64,000 bases of DNA, from positions 1 to 64,000 of the forward strand of contig CAVJMJ010000008.1 in the NCBI GenBank assembly GCA_963650915.1, written 5' to 3'. Both the position numbers and the translations under genes were made by a program. The stretch is from UBA4636 sp963650915. Its GTDB lineage: Bacteria; Bacillota; Clostridia; Christensenellales; Borkfalkiaceae. Below, in pieces: positions 27,165-35,029 of the stretch. The number at the start of each line of letters is the position of its first letter. The first letter of the stretch is position 1. The notes under the pieces were generated by a model that made no database searches, had not been told where the DNA came from, and was given only the letters and a program-made list of their open reading frames with translations.

Positions 27165-27458
27165 CTACTTAGGAATAAAGACAATTTGAAAGGGATATAG
27201 ACAAGTCGTTTGGTTATATTCTTTAATTTTTTCCGCCGCCTCGCCTTCGGGAAAGTTATCCGGCGTAAGCATCGCAGTTTCGGCTTTTTTGTTAATAATA
27301 AGCACCTCGCCTTTTAAAGGCTCTTTTTTCAATAGATTGTCTTCGACGATAGCAAAGCAAGGTACGCCGACCCGTCGAGAAATTTCGGAAACACTCTCCC
27401 CGCTCGTTACGTAAATAAAAGACCGCAAATAATTCCAAGCAAATAATATGTTCGTCAT
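27165..27458 (-). CDS. Small LysM-like protein
   Basis: A 97-residue protein if started at the ATG at 27458; the frame runs on to 27548 but that part is antisense to the spoVB N-terminus. Residues about 12-60 resemble a LysM fold (FIYVTSGESVSEISRRVGVPCFAIVEDN... GEVLII), and LYPFQIVFIP at the end looks like the last strand of a second, degenerate unit. LysM modules bind peptidoglycan; many sporulation proteins carry them, and the divergent neighbour is spoVB. No clear ribosome site and no signal peptide are visible. Role uncertain. Confidence 0.6.
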   Translation of the reverse strand: MTNILFAWNYLRSFIYVTSGESVSEISRRVGVPCFAIVEDNLLKKEPLKGEVLIINKKAETAMLTPDNFPEGEAAEKIKEYNQTTCLYPFQIVFIPK

Positions 27459-27510
27459 ACTTTGAATATATTTAACAAGAAAGCGTTTTATGTATCGTTG
27501 AGGTATCCTT

Positions 27511-28992
27511 ATTAAAAAAGTCGTAAAAACGGTTGCGCTCGTGACCATGTTTTCATGTTTTGAAAGATTGTGCGGTTTTTTGTACCGAATATTTTTGTCG
27601 AGAAATTTAGGTGCCGAATTTATCGGCGTTTATCAGGTAACCCTGTCCGTCGTCGGCGTTCTCGTAACGATTTCGGCAAGCGGTATTCCAATAACCGTTT
27701 CGAGACTTATGATAAAAGAACGGGCAAAAGGCTCGAAAAGCGGGGAAAAGGACGTTGTTTCGGCGGGCATATTGTCTTGCCTTATTTTAAGCCTGCCGTC
27801 TACGCTTGCTTTATATATCTTTAAAGAGGCTTTTTCCTTCCTTTTTGCAGACCAAAGAAGTTACGACCTTCTTTTGGTAATGCTCCCGGGCGTCGTGATA
27901 ACTTCGGTTTACGCCGTCATAAGAGGCTACTTTTGGGGCAACAGATACTTTTTCACCTATTCGCTTATAGAACTTTTAGAAGAAATAGTAATGTGCGTTT
28001 CGGGCGTTATTATCGTAAAGCATACCTTTGGTGCCATGAACAAAGCCATTGGCGCAGCGCAAAGCGTACTTATATCGTACGTTTTTTCATTCGTGCTTTC
28101 AACCGGCTTTTTCCTCGTAAAGGCGGGAAAACCTACCAATCCGCTACGCAAACTCAAGCCCGTTTTGGAAAGCGCGTCGCCGATTACTTTAATGCGAACG
28201 CTTACATCCTTTTTAGGTTCGATTGTCGCAATAATTTTACCTCAAAAATTACTCGAATTCGGTTTTACTAAAGTAAGAGCAATGGAAGCCTTCGGCGCTC
28301 TATCGGGAATGACTTTGCCTTTACTGTTTATTCCTTCGACGATTATAGGCTCTATCGCTTTGGTTATCGTTCCGAAACTATCCGAAAGTTATTACGGCAG
28401 GGACACCGACACTTTAAAATACGCAATAAGGCGTTCTCTCGATTATTCAGTTATGTTTGCCGTTATAATCGTTCCCGTTTTTATAGTTTGCGGAAAAGAA
28501 ATAGGAAGCATCGTTTACGATAACGTTGAAGCCGGCGGATATTTGTCGGTTTCGAGTTTCATAATGGTGCCGATGAGCATAACCATGATAACGAACAGTC
28601 TTTTGAATTCTTTAAATTACGAAAAGAAAACCCTTTTTAATTTTATCGTAGGTGCCGTCGTAATGATTGCTTGCGTACTTTTTTTAACCAAATTCCTCGG
28701 CGTTTACTCGTTGATTATAGGCTACTTTTTAAATTACGCACTTACAGGGATTCTTAACTTCGGTCTTTTAAACAAGGTTACGGGTGAAATAAAACATTAC
28801 CTAAAACAAATAACGCTATTTTTTATCGGGCTTGCGCTTACGACCCTTTTCGGGCATTTTCTTTACGGAATCATTAAAAATTACGTTGGCGATTTTTGGA
28901 ATTTGGTAATTGTCGGCGCAACGACTTGTTTGTTTCAAGCGGCGTATCTACAAATTACTTCGACTTTCGACTTTAAAACGATTTTTAAATAA
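27511..28992 (+). CDS. spoVB: SpoVB-like lipid flippase (MOP superfamily), apparent ATT start
   Basis: A polytopic membrane protein of about 493 residues with roughly 13-14 spans, of the SpoVB/MurJ/polysaccharide-export group. In B. subtilis SpoVB is needed for spore cortex synthesis, probably as a lipid II flippase. The GFLYRIFLSRNLGAEFIGVYQ segment is diagnostic. A start at GTG 27541 or ATG 27547 would remove half of the first span and has no ribosome site. Reading from ATT at 27511 gives a KKVVKTVALV N-terminus that aligns with the family, and GAGGT ends 6 nt upstream. A stop at 27499 rules out starts further upstream. Confidence 0.85.
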   Translation: MKKVVKTVALVTMFSCFERLCGFLYRIFLSRNLGAEFIGVYQVTLSVVGVLVTISASGIPITVSRLMIKERAKGSKSGEKDVVSAGILSCLILSLPSTLALYIFKEAFSFLFADQRSYDLLLVMLPGVVITSVYAVIRGYFWGNRYFFTYSLIELLEEIVMCVSGVIIVKHTFGAMNKAIGAAQSVLISYVFSFVLSTGFFLVKAGKPTNPLRKLKPVLESASPITLMRTLTSFLGSIVAIILPQKLLEFGFTKVRAMEAFGALSGMTLPLLFIPSTIIGSIALVIVPKLSESYYGRDTDTLKYAIRRSLDYSVMFAVIIVPVFIVCGKEIGSIVYDNVEAGGYLSVSSFIMVPMSITMITNSLLNSLNYEKKTLFNFIVGAVVMIACVLFLTKFLGVYSLIIGYFLNYALTGILNFGLLNKVTGEIKHYLKQITLFFIGLALTTLFGHFLYGIIKNYVGDFWNLVIVGATTCLFQAAYLQITSTFDFKTIFK

Positions 28993-29018
28993 CGTTAGCG
29001 GAACGGCTTATATCGTCG

Positions 29019-29166
29019 TTTAACTTTTGATAGTTCGTTTTAGGTGGCAATGGGTTGTTTATTTGACTATACGGCTTGTTTTACTTGTCCACGCAGGTTG
29101 CTTGTTTGACTATACATGTCGTTTACTTGACTATATGAGTCGTTTTTGCTTGACTTATTGCGACCG
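29019..29166. repeat. Degenerate 19-24 bp tandem array upstream of folT
   Basis: Seven consecutive units starting with a T-run and containing TTGACTATA-like cores (clear at 29063, 29105, 29127 and 29150) end in G(T/C)CG or GTTG. The last unit provides the -35 box of the folT promoter. Apart from the array, no gene is seen between spoVB and the riboswitch. Confidence 0.7.
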
Positions 29167-29178
29167 TTTTTATATAAT
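29150..29178 (+). promoter_or_regulatory. Promoter of the folT riboswitch transcript
   Basis: TTGACT (29150-29155), 17-nt spacer, TATAAT (29173-29178). Transcription would start near 29185, just before the riboswitch. Confidence 0.9.
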
Positions 29179-29195
29179 AAGGGCAATTTATTAAA

Positions 29196-29308
29196 TGCAA
29201 AGTAGGAAGTCGCGCGTTAAGTGTTGCAAAACGGGATGTTGTTTGCAAACGAAAAGGCTCCGCAAAATTTGCGGACAAACCTTGCGGTGCCCTTCCGCGT
29301 CCGTTGCA
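29196..29308 (+). ncRNA. Tetrahydrofolate (THF) riboswitch
   Basis: The region matches the THF riboswitch aptamer as I know it: CGCGTTAAGTGTTG, GGGATGTTGT, ACGAA, GCGGTG and a final CCG. The helices are visible: P1 TGCAA/TTGCA (29196-29200 with 29304-29308), P2 GGAAG/CTTCC (29205-29209 with 29292-29296), and P3 TTGCAAA/TTTGCAA (29224-29230 with 29242-29248). An extra hairpin TCCGCAAAATTTGCGGA lies where the short P4-type loop is usually found. It sits between a strong promoter and a terminator ahead of a FolT-type transporter gene. Confidence 0.9.
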
Positions 29309-29330
29309 ATATTGGTTTTTAACCGTACGG

Positions 29331-29362
29331 AACGCTTTTGCTTTGGCAAAGCGTTTTATTTT
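29331..29362 (+). terminator. Riboswitch-controlled terminator before folT
   Basis: AACGCTTTTGC pairs with GGCAAAGCGTT around a short loop, followed by TTATTTT. It is 30 nt upstream of the folT ATG and is probably the expression platform: folate binding should favour termination. Confidence 0.8.
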
Positions 29363-29392
29363 GGAATCGGACCGAACTTTAAGCGAGGTTTT

Positions 29393-30013
29393 ATGAAGTT
29401 TTTAGTTTCGGATTTTTTAAGTAATTTATCCGCGTCGAAAAAAATAGCATTTATATCCCTTTTTACGGCGTTATCGACGATATCGAATATGTATCTCGAG
29501 GTCAGAATTTTCGACGTTCAATACTCACTGACTATTGCCTTTTCCTTTTTTAACGGTCTGTTTTTAGGCTCTATGTTCGGCTTTATTACCTGCTTTTTGG
29601 GCGACCTTATAGGGTATCTTATAAATAATTGGGGACAACTTTACATGCCTTGGGTGGGAATTTCTACCGGCATGTTTGCCTTTATTTCGGGTTCGATTTT
29701 TTACTTTAAAAGTAAAAGCGTCGGCAAAATTTTTGTAAAACTTGCAATATTTTCCTTGCTTTCTTTTTTGATTTGCACCATTTTAATTAACTCTACGGGA
29801 TTCTATTTTTACAACAGAAAAATCGGGTTTTCGGACGCGGTATTAAGTTACGCCGAAAATTTAACGGGTAAAAAAGAAGCGGGTTTTTTAACTTATCTCG
29901 GGTACAGACTTATATTTAAAGGGCAAATTTTTAACAGTATTTTCAATTACGCTTTGATTTTTTTAATCGTTCCGTTGTTGAAAAAATTACCGATATCGAG
30001 CACGGTTTTTTAA
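29393..30013 (+). CDS. folT: Folate-type ECF transporter S component (FolT)
   Basis: A 206-residue membrane protein with about six spans, the substrate-binding subunit of an energy-coupling-factor importer. Features of the FolT group include KKIAFISLFTALSTISNMYLE, QYSLTIAFSFFNGLFLGSMFGF and CFLGDLIGYLINNWGQLYMPWVG. The ATG at 29393 is chosen because GCGAGGT lies just upstream and because the longer frame from 29195 runs through the riboswitch. No ECF ATPase genes are nearby, as expected for a component sharing a common module. The riboswitch supports folate as substrate. Confidence 0.92.
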   Translation: MKFLVSDFLSNLSASKKIAFISLFTALSTISNMYLEVRIFDVQYSLTIAFSFFNGLFLGSMFGFITCFLGDLIGYLINNWGQLYMPWVGISTGMFAFISGSIFYFKSKSVGKIFVKLAIFSLLSFLICTILINSTGFYFYNRKIGFSDAVLSYAENLTGKKEAGFLTYLGYRLIFKGQIFNSIFNYALIFLIVPLLKKLPISSTVF

Positions 30014-30024
30014 AGATAGTCCTG

Positions 30025-30063
30025 CCGAGCGTGTTTTTTTAAGAGAGCCACACTCGGTTTTTT
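30025..30063 (+). terminator. Terminator after folT
   Basis: CCGAG-C-GTG pairs with CAC-A-CTCGG (one mismatch) and is followed by TTTTTT, 12 nt past the stop. The remaining stretch to 30316 is AT-rich, with an A/C-rich low-complexity run at 30262-30316 and no gene. Confidence 0.75.
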
Positions 30064-30316
30064 AATATAACCGAGTAGGTTTTTTATTTATGTAAAATAC
30101 CGAATTCAACGACCTTCAAGTATCGCTTTAACGAAAATCAAACGACGTTTATTAGTCAGTAAAAGCCGTTTTTTGAGAACAACAAAAATAGTTATATATA
30201 AAATAGTTATCGTTTTTTTAACATATAACAAAAATATTTTTTAAAACTCCTATTATATAAAAGCAAACAAAAAAACAAACATAAAAATAAACCAAAAAAT
30301 AAACAAAAAACAAAAA

Positions 30317-30376
30317 GTCCGCCTATATGTCCGTTATCGATGATTTTCGGATATATAAGGCGGGCTTATTTTTTTG
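30317..30376. terminator. Bidirectional terminator between folT and yhbY
   Basis: GTCCGCCTATATGTCCG pairs imperfectly with CGGATATATAAGGCGGGC, with A-rich sequence on the left and TTATTTTTTT on the right. Convergent genes flank it. The left arm is a variant of the dispersed GTCxGxCTATA motif. Confidence 0.8.
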
Positions 30377-30384
30377 TTTTTCAA

Positions 30385-30681
30385 TTAAAACTCGATATGG
30401 TTTACACCGGGTTTTTGGCTTCTTCTGTATAAAACTATTTTTCTTCCGATAACGCAAACGACGTCGGATAAAGTCGCCGTAGAAAGTTCGTTAGCGAAAT
30501 CTTGAGCGGTACTGTCGGCGTTATCGAGAACGGAAATTTTAACCAATTCTCTTTTGTCGAGTGCTTTTGAAACCGTTTCGATAAGGGTGTCCGAAACTCC
30601 TCCCTTGCCTATCTGAGTAATAGGTTCGATGCTTTGAGCCATACTTCTTAAATTACTTCTTTGCTTTGACGTAAATTCCAT
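30385..30681 (-). CDS. yhbY: YhbY-family RNA-binding protein
   Basis: A 98-residue CRM-domain protein. The GxxG-type RNA-binding loop is IGKGGVSD, with the family start TSKQRSNLRSMAQSI and the segment ALDKRELVKISVL. YhbY associates with pre-50S ribosomes in E. coli. It comes after obgE and nth on the same strand, a frequent grouping with obgE in Firmicutes. The spacer to obgE is filled by a 42-bp repeat array. Confidence 0.95.
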   Translation of the reverse strand: MEFTSKQRSNLRSMAQSIEPITQIGKGGVSDTLIETVSKALDKRELVKISVLDNADSTAQDFANELSTATLSDVVCVIGRKIVLYRRSQKPGVNHIEF

Positions 30682-30706
30682 TTTTAACCTCTCTTCTTTA
30701 TTACTT

Positions 30707-30865
30707 CGATTAATCTAAATAATCGGATTCGTCTTCGCCGAATTGCCCCGATTAATCCAAATAATCAAATTCACCTTCGCCGAATTGCCCCGATTAATCT
30801 AAATAATCGGATTCGCCTTTGCCGAATTGCCCCGATTAATCTAAATAATCGAATTCGACTTCGCC
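30707..30865. repeat. 42-bp tandem repeat of the obgE 3' end
   Basis: Units starting CGATTAAT occur at 30707, 30749, 30791 and 30833, exactly 42 bp apart. The unit at 30833 is the last 10 codons plus stop of obgE; the other three, downstream of the stop, keep the same frame, so each would encode a variant of FGxxExDYLD followed by TAA. The copies differ by substitutions only. Confidence 0.95.
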
Positions 30866-32101
30866 GATAACAACGGTATCGCCGTCTTTTATTCCGGCGT
30901 TTTTAAGTGCTTTGAATACTCCTCTGTCACGCAATGTTTTTTGCATGTACGAAAGCGAATCCATATCGTCCAACACGACGTTTCTCGTAAGCAAATCGAC
31001 GAGCGGACCTATTACCACGTATGCGCCGTCCTCGTCGCGTTCGATTTCGAAAGAATTTTCGTCTTTCTTTTCGTAAACGAATTCTTCGTGTTCTACGGGC
31101 TTTACGGGCGGTAAGGTTTGCAAAACATCCCAAACGCCGTCCAAAAGTGCCTCTACACCCTCGCCCGATATTGCCGAAATAGGATAAATTTTATATTTTT
31201 TACCGAATTTTTTAGTAAATTTTTTATAATTTTCATCGGCTCCGTCGACGTCGGTTTTGTTAAGAGCGACGACTTGGGGAAGTTTAGCGACTTCCTCGTC
31301 GTATTTTTTCAATTCGTCGTTAAGTTTAATAAAGTCCTCGATAGGATCTCTGCCTTCCATGCCGGATATATCGACGATGTGAACGAGCATTCTCGTTCTT
31401 TCGATATGACGCAAAAACTCGTGACCTAAGCCGGCGCCTTCGCTTGCGCCCTCGATAAGCCCCGGGATATCCGCTACGACGAAACTGTCGTCGTAGTGTT
31501 TGACTACGCCGAGATTCGGTGACAGCGTCGTAAAATGATAAGCCGCAATTTTGGGTTTTGCACCTGAAATTTTGGACAAAAGGGTTGACTTACCGACGCT
31601 CGGGAAGCCTAAAAGACCGACGTCTGCTATCGTTTTAAGTTCGAGCGTCAACCTTACAGGTTCGACTACTTCGCCTTTTTGGGAAAAATGCGGGGCGTGG
31701 CGGGTGGAAGTACAAAATTTAGCATTACCCTTACCGCCTCTTCCGCCATGCAAAACGAGGCGTTTTTCGCCGTCGTAAAAAACGTCGCACACGATTTTAT
31801 CGGTAGACCTGTCTTTTACTATCGTGCCGAGGGGAACGTATATATATAGATCTTCACCCTTTTTGCCGTAGCACTTTTTAGGTCCTCCTTTGGTGCCGTT
31901 TTCGGCAAAATACTTTTTCTTGTAATAAAAATCTATCAAACTCGATTTTCTTTTATCGCCGACGAAATAAACGTCGCCCCCGTCGCCCCCGTCGCCTCCG
32001 TCGGGACCACCGTTGGTGACGCCTTTATAACGAATAAAGGAAGTAGCGCCGTCACCGCCGTTACCTGCCTTGATGATAATATACTCTTTATCGATAAACA
32101 T
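30836..32101 (-). CDS. obgE: Obg-family GTPase (ObgE/CgtA)
   Basis: A 421-residue essential GTPase of ribosome assembly and stress signalling. The glycine-rich Obg fold (GGPDGGDGGDGGDV, GGRGGKGNAKF) covers residues 1-158. The G domain has GFPSVGKSTLLS, DIPGL, NKTD and SAISGEG, and the C-terminal OCT domain spans about 345-421. It begins 3 nt after nth. Downstream, its last codons are tandemly repeated three more times in non-translated DNA. Confidence 0.97.
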   Translation of the reverse strand: MFIDKEYIIIKAGNGGDGATSFIRYKGVTNGGPDGGDGGDGGDVYFVGDKRKSSLIDFYYKKKYFAENGTKGGPKKCYGKKGEDLYIYVPLGTIVKDRSTDKIVCDVFYDGEKRLVLHGGRGGKGNAKFCTSTRHAPHFSQKGEVVEPVRLTLELKTIADVGLLGFPSVGKSTLLSKISGAKPKIAAYHFTTLSPNLGVVKHYDDSFVVADIPGLIEGASEGAGLGHEFLRHIERTRMLVHIVDISGMEGRDPIEDFIKLNDELKKYDEEVAKLPQVVALNKTDVDGADENYKKFTKKFGKKYKIYPISAISGEGVEALLDGVWDVLQTLPPVKPVEHEEFVYEKKDENSFEIERDEDGAYVVIGPLVDLLTRNVVLDDMDSLSYMQKTLRDRGVFKALKNAGIKDGDTVVIGEVEFDYLD

Positions 32102-32104
32102 ATT

Positions 32105-32746
32105 TTAACACTTTTTACCGCTATTTTGATAAAATTCGCAGTAATCCTTTAAATTACAATTTATACAATCGGGCTTTCTCGAATGGCAAACTTCTCGCCC
32201 GTGATTTATTAAAAAATGATGGGCGTGACGCCACATATCTCGGTCTATAAGCCCGTTTAAGTCGGTTTCCGTACCCAAAGGATCTTTAGCGTGCGAAAGC
32301 CCGAGCCTATGCGATACTCGAAATACGTGGGTATCGACGGCTATTGCCTGTCCGTTAAAGGCAACCGAAAATACGACGTTTGCCGTCTTTTGCCCGACGC
32401 CCGCAAGAGTTTTCAATTCCTCCTGCGTTTCGGGAACTTTGCCGTTAAACTTTTCGATAATATCACGGCTTGCTTGAAGAATATGACTGGCTTTTGCATG
32501 ATAAAAACCGCAACTGTGAATGTACCTTTCAAGTTCTTCTTGAGAAAGCGTAATCATCTTTTCGGGCGTGTCGTAATTTTTGAAAAGTTCTTTGGTAACG
32601 ATATTGACGCGCTTGTCCGTACATTGAGCGGATAAAATTACCGCAACCAAAAGTTCGTACGGCGAATTAAAATCAAGTGCGGTCTCCGCATCGGGATAGG
32701 TATTTGATAAAATTTCTATAATTTTATTTGCCTTAGCCTTGTCCAT
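32105..32746 (-). CDS. nth: Endonuclease III
   Basis: A 213-residue base-excision repair glycosylase/AP lyase acting on oxidised pyrimidines. The helix-hairpin-helix LAGVGQKTANVVFSVAF with its catalytic Lys, the catalytic Asp in VDTHVFRVSHRLG, and the [4Fe-4S] ligands in the C-x6-C-x2-C-x5-C spacing (CHSRKPDCINCNLKDYC) are all present. It heads the nth-obgE-yhbY run. Confidence 0.96.
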   Translation of the reverse strand: MDKAKANKIIEILSNTYPDAETALDFNSPYELLVAVILSAQCTDKRVNIVTKELFKNYDTPEKMITLSQEELERYIHSCGFYHAKASHILQASRDIIEKFNGKVPETQEELKTLAGVGQKTANVVFSVAFNGQAIAVDTHVFRVSHRLGLSHAKDPLGTETDLNGLIDRDMWRHAHHFLINHGREVCHSRKPDCINCNLKDYCEFYQNSGKKC

Positions 32747-32762
32747 ACAATCACCGATACTT

Positions 32763-32791
32763 ATTTTATCACATCTCGGTTATTATTTCAA
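32763..32791 (-). promoter_or_regulatory. Probable promoter of nth-obgE-yhbY
   Basis: TTGAAA (32791-32786), 17-nt spacer, TAAAAT (32768-32763) on the minus strand, giving a very short leader to the ATG at 32746. Confidence 0.6.
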
Positions 32792-32833
32792 TTATTTTTG
32801 CTCGGTTTTTTACCGCTTAAAGGGATATACCGC

Positions 32834-33094
32834 TTAATATATGCGAAATGTAGTAATTCTTCCCTCTTGTTTTTTTACTTTATATATTGCATAGAAGGAG
32901 CCGTAGTAACCGCTTTTTATAAGTTTCAGCGAAAGATTAAGGTATCTTTCTTCAAATTTGGCAGAAAGTCCGCAACCGATTCTCGCTTCCTTAGGGGTTG
33001 CGACGGTTTCAATCCTTCCGTTACTTCGTTTAAAGTCGTTTATAAAAGAAAACAGATCGGCTTTGGATCTGAAAACGGCAATGCAAGTCGTCAT
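32834..33094 (-). CDS. DUF3343 protein, putative Se/S carrier-like
   Basis: An 86-residue protein of the DUF3343 family, described as a putative selenium/sulfur carrier-like protein. It shows the family pattern CIAVFRSKADLFSFINDFK, then VATPKEARIGCGLSAKF with a conserved Cys in GCGLS. It is transcribed divergently from a cysteine-desulfurase-like gene only 52 nt away, and the two families often occur together. The biochemical role is not established. Confidence 0.8.
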   Translation of the reverse strand: MTTCIAVFRSKADLFSFINDFKRSNGRIETVATPKEARIGCGLSAKFEERYLNLSLKLIKSGYYGSFYAIYKVKKQEGRITTFRIY

Positions 33095-33146
33095 ATAGTT
33101 TCCTCTGTAAGTTATTATTCTCGAATGCTTTTAATATAATTTTATT

Positions 33147-34283
33147 ATGATATATTTCGATAACGCTGCAACGTCGGGTAAACGCCCTGACGTAGTGAAC
33201 GAAAAACTTATAGCCCTTTTAAAAAATACCGCGGTAAACGTCGGCAGGAGCATATCGAGGGACGCTTTTTTTGCCGAAGAACTTATATTCAATTGCCGAA
33301 GTTTTTTATCAAAAAAGGTCAATAACGGGCATATAGGCAGACTTATTTTTACTTCAAACTGTACGCAGGCATTAAACCAAATGATTTTCGGCGTCCCCTT
33401 AAACGGTACAGAAGTCGTCACGAGCGTTACCGAACACAATAGTGTTTTAAGACCGCTTTACGCCTTAAAAGAAAAATACGGTTTGACTTTGCGCTTTGCT
33501 TATCCCGACGAAAGCGGTAAAATCAATGCGAAAAACCTTCTTAATTTAGTAAACGAAAAAACTGCTTTCGTTATATTAAACGCCGTATCAAACGTTACGG
33601 GGATTAAAAACGATTTCGAAGAAATCGGCTATAATCTAAACGGCTTGGTTCCTTATTTCGTCGATTGCGCTCAGTACGGCGGACACGGCGATATCGACAT
33701 GAAAAAAACAAAAATCTCAGCACTCGCTTTTGCGGGGCATAAAGGTCTATATTCGATCCAAGGAGTCGGAGTTTTAGCCATGAACGATAATTTAGACCTT
33801 AATCCCGTACTTTTCGGCGGAAGCGGGAGCGAAACTTTTTCAAAAGTTCCGTCGTGCTATCCCGAAAAGTTGGAAGCGGGAACGCAAAATTACCCTGCGA
33901 TAGTTTCTTTATACTATGGTTCCAAATACGCTTATGACAATCTTCAATATAACAAAAACAGACTAAAAAGCCTCGTTAATCGGCTTATAGGCGGACTTTT
34001 GACTTATGATTTCATTAACGTTATGTCGCCTCGGAACGATTTCGGTATAGTTTCGTTTGATGCACTAAACTTATCGTCGCTTAAACTATCCGAAGTTTTG
34101 GGTAAAAACTTCGATATTTCGGTAAGGGGCGGTTTTCATTGCGCGCCACTATTACATAAATATCTGAAAACCGACGAAAACGGACTATTGAGAGTTTCCC
34201 TCTCCCCGTTTAACACCGAAAACGAGATTGACGAATTTTTATCGATTTTACCGAAAGCCGTATCACTTTGCTTTGAGTCTTGA
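33147..34283 (+). CDS. Cysteine desulfurase-like aminotransferase (class V)
   Basis: A 378-residue PLP enzyme. YFDNAATSGKRP opens the protein, the PLP lysine is in FAGHKGLYSIQG, and the ligands VDCAQYGGHGDI and TEHNSVLRPL fit class V. The C-terminal loop RGGFHCAPLLH carries the Cys that would take the persulfide. It belongs to the family paired with DUF3343 rather than the IscS/NifS housekeeping type. The ATG follows an AT-rich sequence with no clear ribosome site. The 3' end overlaps the convergent small gene by 21 nt. Confidence 0.87.
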   Translation: MIYFDNAATSGKRPDVVNEKLIALLKNTAVNVGRSISRDAFFAEELIFNCRSFLSKKVNNGHIGRLIFTSNCTQALNQMIFGVPLNGTEVVTSVTEHNSVLRPLYALKEKYGLTLRFAYPDESGKINAKNLLNLVNEKTAFVILNAVSNVTGIKNDFEEIGYNLNGLVPYFVDCAQYGGHGDIDMKKTKISALAFAGHKGLYSIQGVGVLAMNDNLDLNPVLFGGSGSETFSKVPSCYPEKLEAGTQNYPAIVSLYYGSKYAYDNLQYNKNRLKSLVNRLIGGLLTYDFINVMSPRNDFGIVSFDALNLSSLKLSEVLGKNFDISVRGGFHCAPLLHKYLKTDENGLLRVSLSPFNTENEIDEFLSILPKAVSLCFES

Positions 34284-34541
34284 AATTATTTTATCGAGTT
34301 CTTTTTGTTGAGATAAATCGAGCATCGGCGAAAGCGTCATTGCAAAATTATCTAAATCGCTATCCGACAGTTTACCTTCACGACGATTTTTTTCGGCAAC
34401 TTTGATGATTTCGGATATGAGTTCGGCTTGACTTTTGCCTTCGTAACCGCTTATAAAGTTTTTTAATAAACTCTCGGCGTTATCGTTTGATTTTACATCG
34501 TTGTTTTGCTTTTTACTTTCCTTGTACTCTGAAAATTTCAT
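34263..34541 (-). CDS. Conserved-looking small hypothetical protein
   Basis: A 92-residue hydrophilic, mostly helical protein, Lys/Glu/Asp/Asn-rich, with no signal peptide, membrane span or recognised motif. Its C-terminal half (LSDSDLDNFAMTLSPMLDLSQQKELDKII) is the better ordered part. It overlaps the stop of the desulfurase-like gene tail to tail and is divergent from another unknown gene. Function unknown; codon use is like its neighbours. Confidence 0.6.
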   Translation of the reverse strand: MKFSEYKESKKQNNDVKSNDNAESLLKNFISGYEGKSQAELISEIIKVAEKNRREGKLSDSDLDNFAMTLSPMLDLSQQKELDKIISRLKAK

Positions 34542-34606
34542 TTTAAGTTTCCCCGTAAATATTTTATGACGATAAAAACATATAATGTTAATGAGTGTTT
34601 GTCAAA

Positions 34607-35029
34607 ATGGATTTAAGTAAAATTCTTTCAATAATTAAGGAAACTTTCGCAAGCGGTGCTTTTGACTTTTTATGCGAAGCGACGGAGCAAACGGTTGCTC
34701 CCGTTGCCTTACTTATAAACGTACCGCCTAAAACGTTGGTAAATATATGTAACCTTTTGCCTCCGCTTATGAAAGGAGAATTATCGCTTAAAGATGCATT
34801 ACCTAAATTATTGCCGATAGTCATCGCCTTTTTGCTATCGAAAAACGCAAATAAAAGCCTTTCTTCTAATTGCGAAAGCGAGTTAAACAAATCCGAAAAC
34901 ATCGAAAAACCGACCTATAGCGACACTTTTTGTCAAAAAGAATCCGCAAACGAAGAGATTTCTTCGTTCGCGGACGGCGATATTTATTATTCTATAAATT
35001 CTTATTTGAGAAGCGAAAGTGCATCGTAA
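34607..35029 (+). CDS. Hypothetical protein with a hydrophobic central region
   Basis: A 140-residue protein if started at the second ATG (MDLSKILSII); an ATG at 34595 adds four residues. Residues 10-80 are helical and hydrophobic, with a possible membrane-associated stretch LPKLLPIVIAFLLS, and the tail is acidic and Ser-rich. No family recognised. Its 3' end overlaps the end of the convergent S41 protease gene by 28 nt. A dispersed-motif-like sequence (about 34908-34930) lies inside the frame, encoding PTYSDT. Confidence 0.55.
   Translation: MDLSKILSIIKETFASGAFDFLCEATEQTVAPVALLINVPPKTLVNICNLLPPLMKGELSLKDALPKLLPIVIAFLLSKNANKSLSSNCESELNKSENIEKPTYSDTFCQKESANEEISSFADGDIYYSINSYLRSESAS

Noticed and set aside
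29195..29392. N-terminal 66-codon extension of the folT frame
   Set aside because: It runs through the THF riboswitch and its terminator and has no ribosome site; the ATG at 29393 has one.
33135..33140. TATAAT just before the cysteine-desulfurase-like gene as its promoter
   Set aside because: The start site it implies would fall after the conserved MIYFDNAAT start codon, and no -35 box is correctly spaced.
34588..34902. Minus-strand ORF of 104 codons opposite the hypothetical gene at 34607
   Set aside because: It mirrors the plus-strand gene with no ribosome site and no sensible composition.
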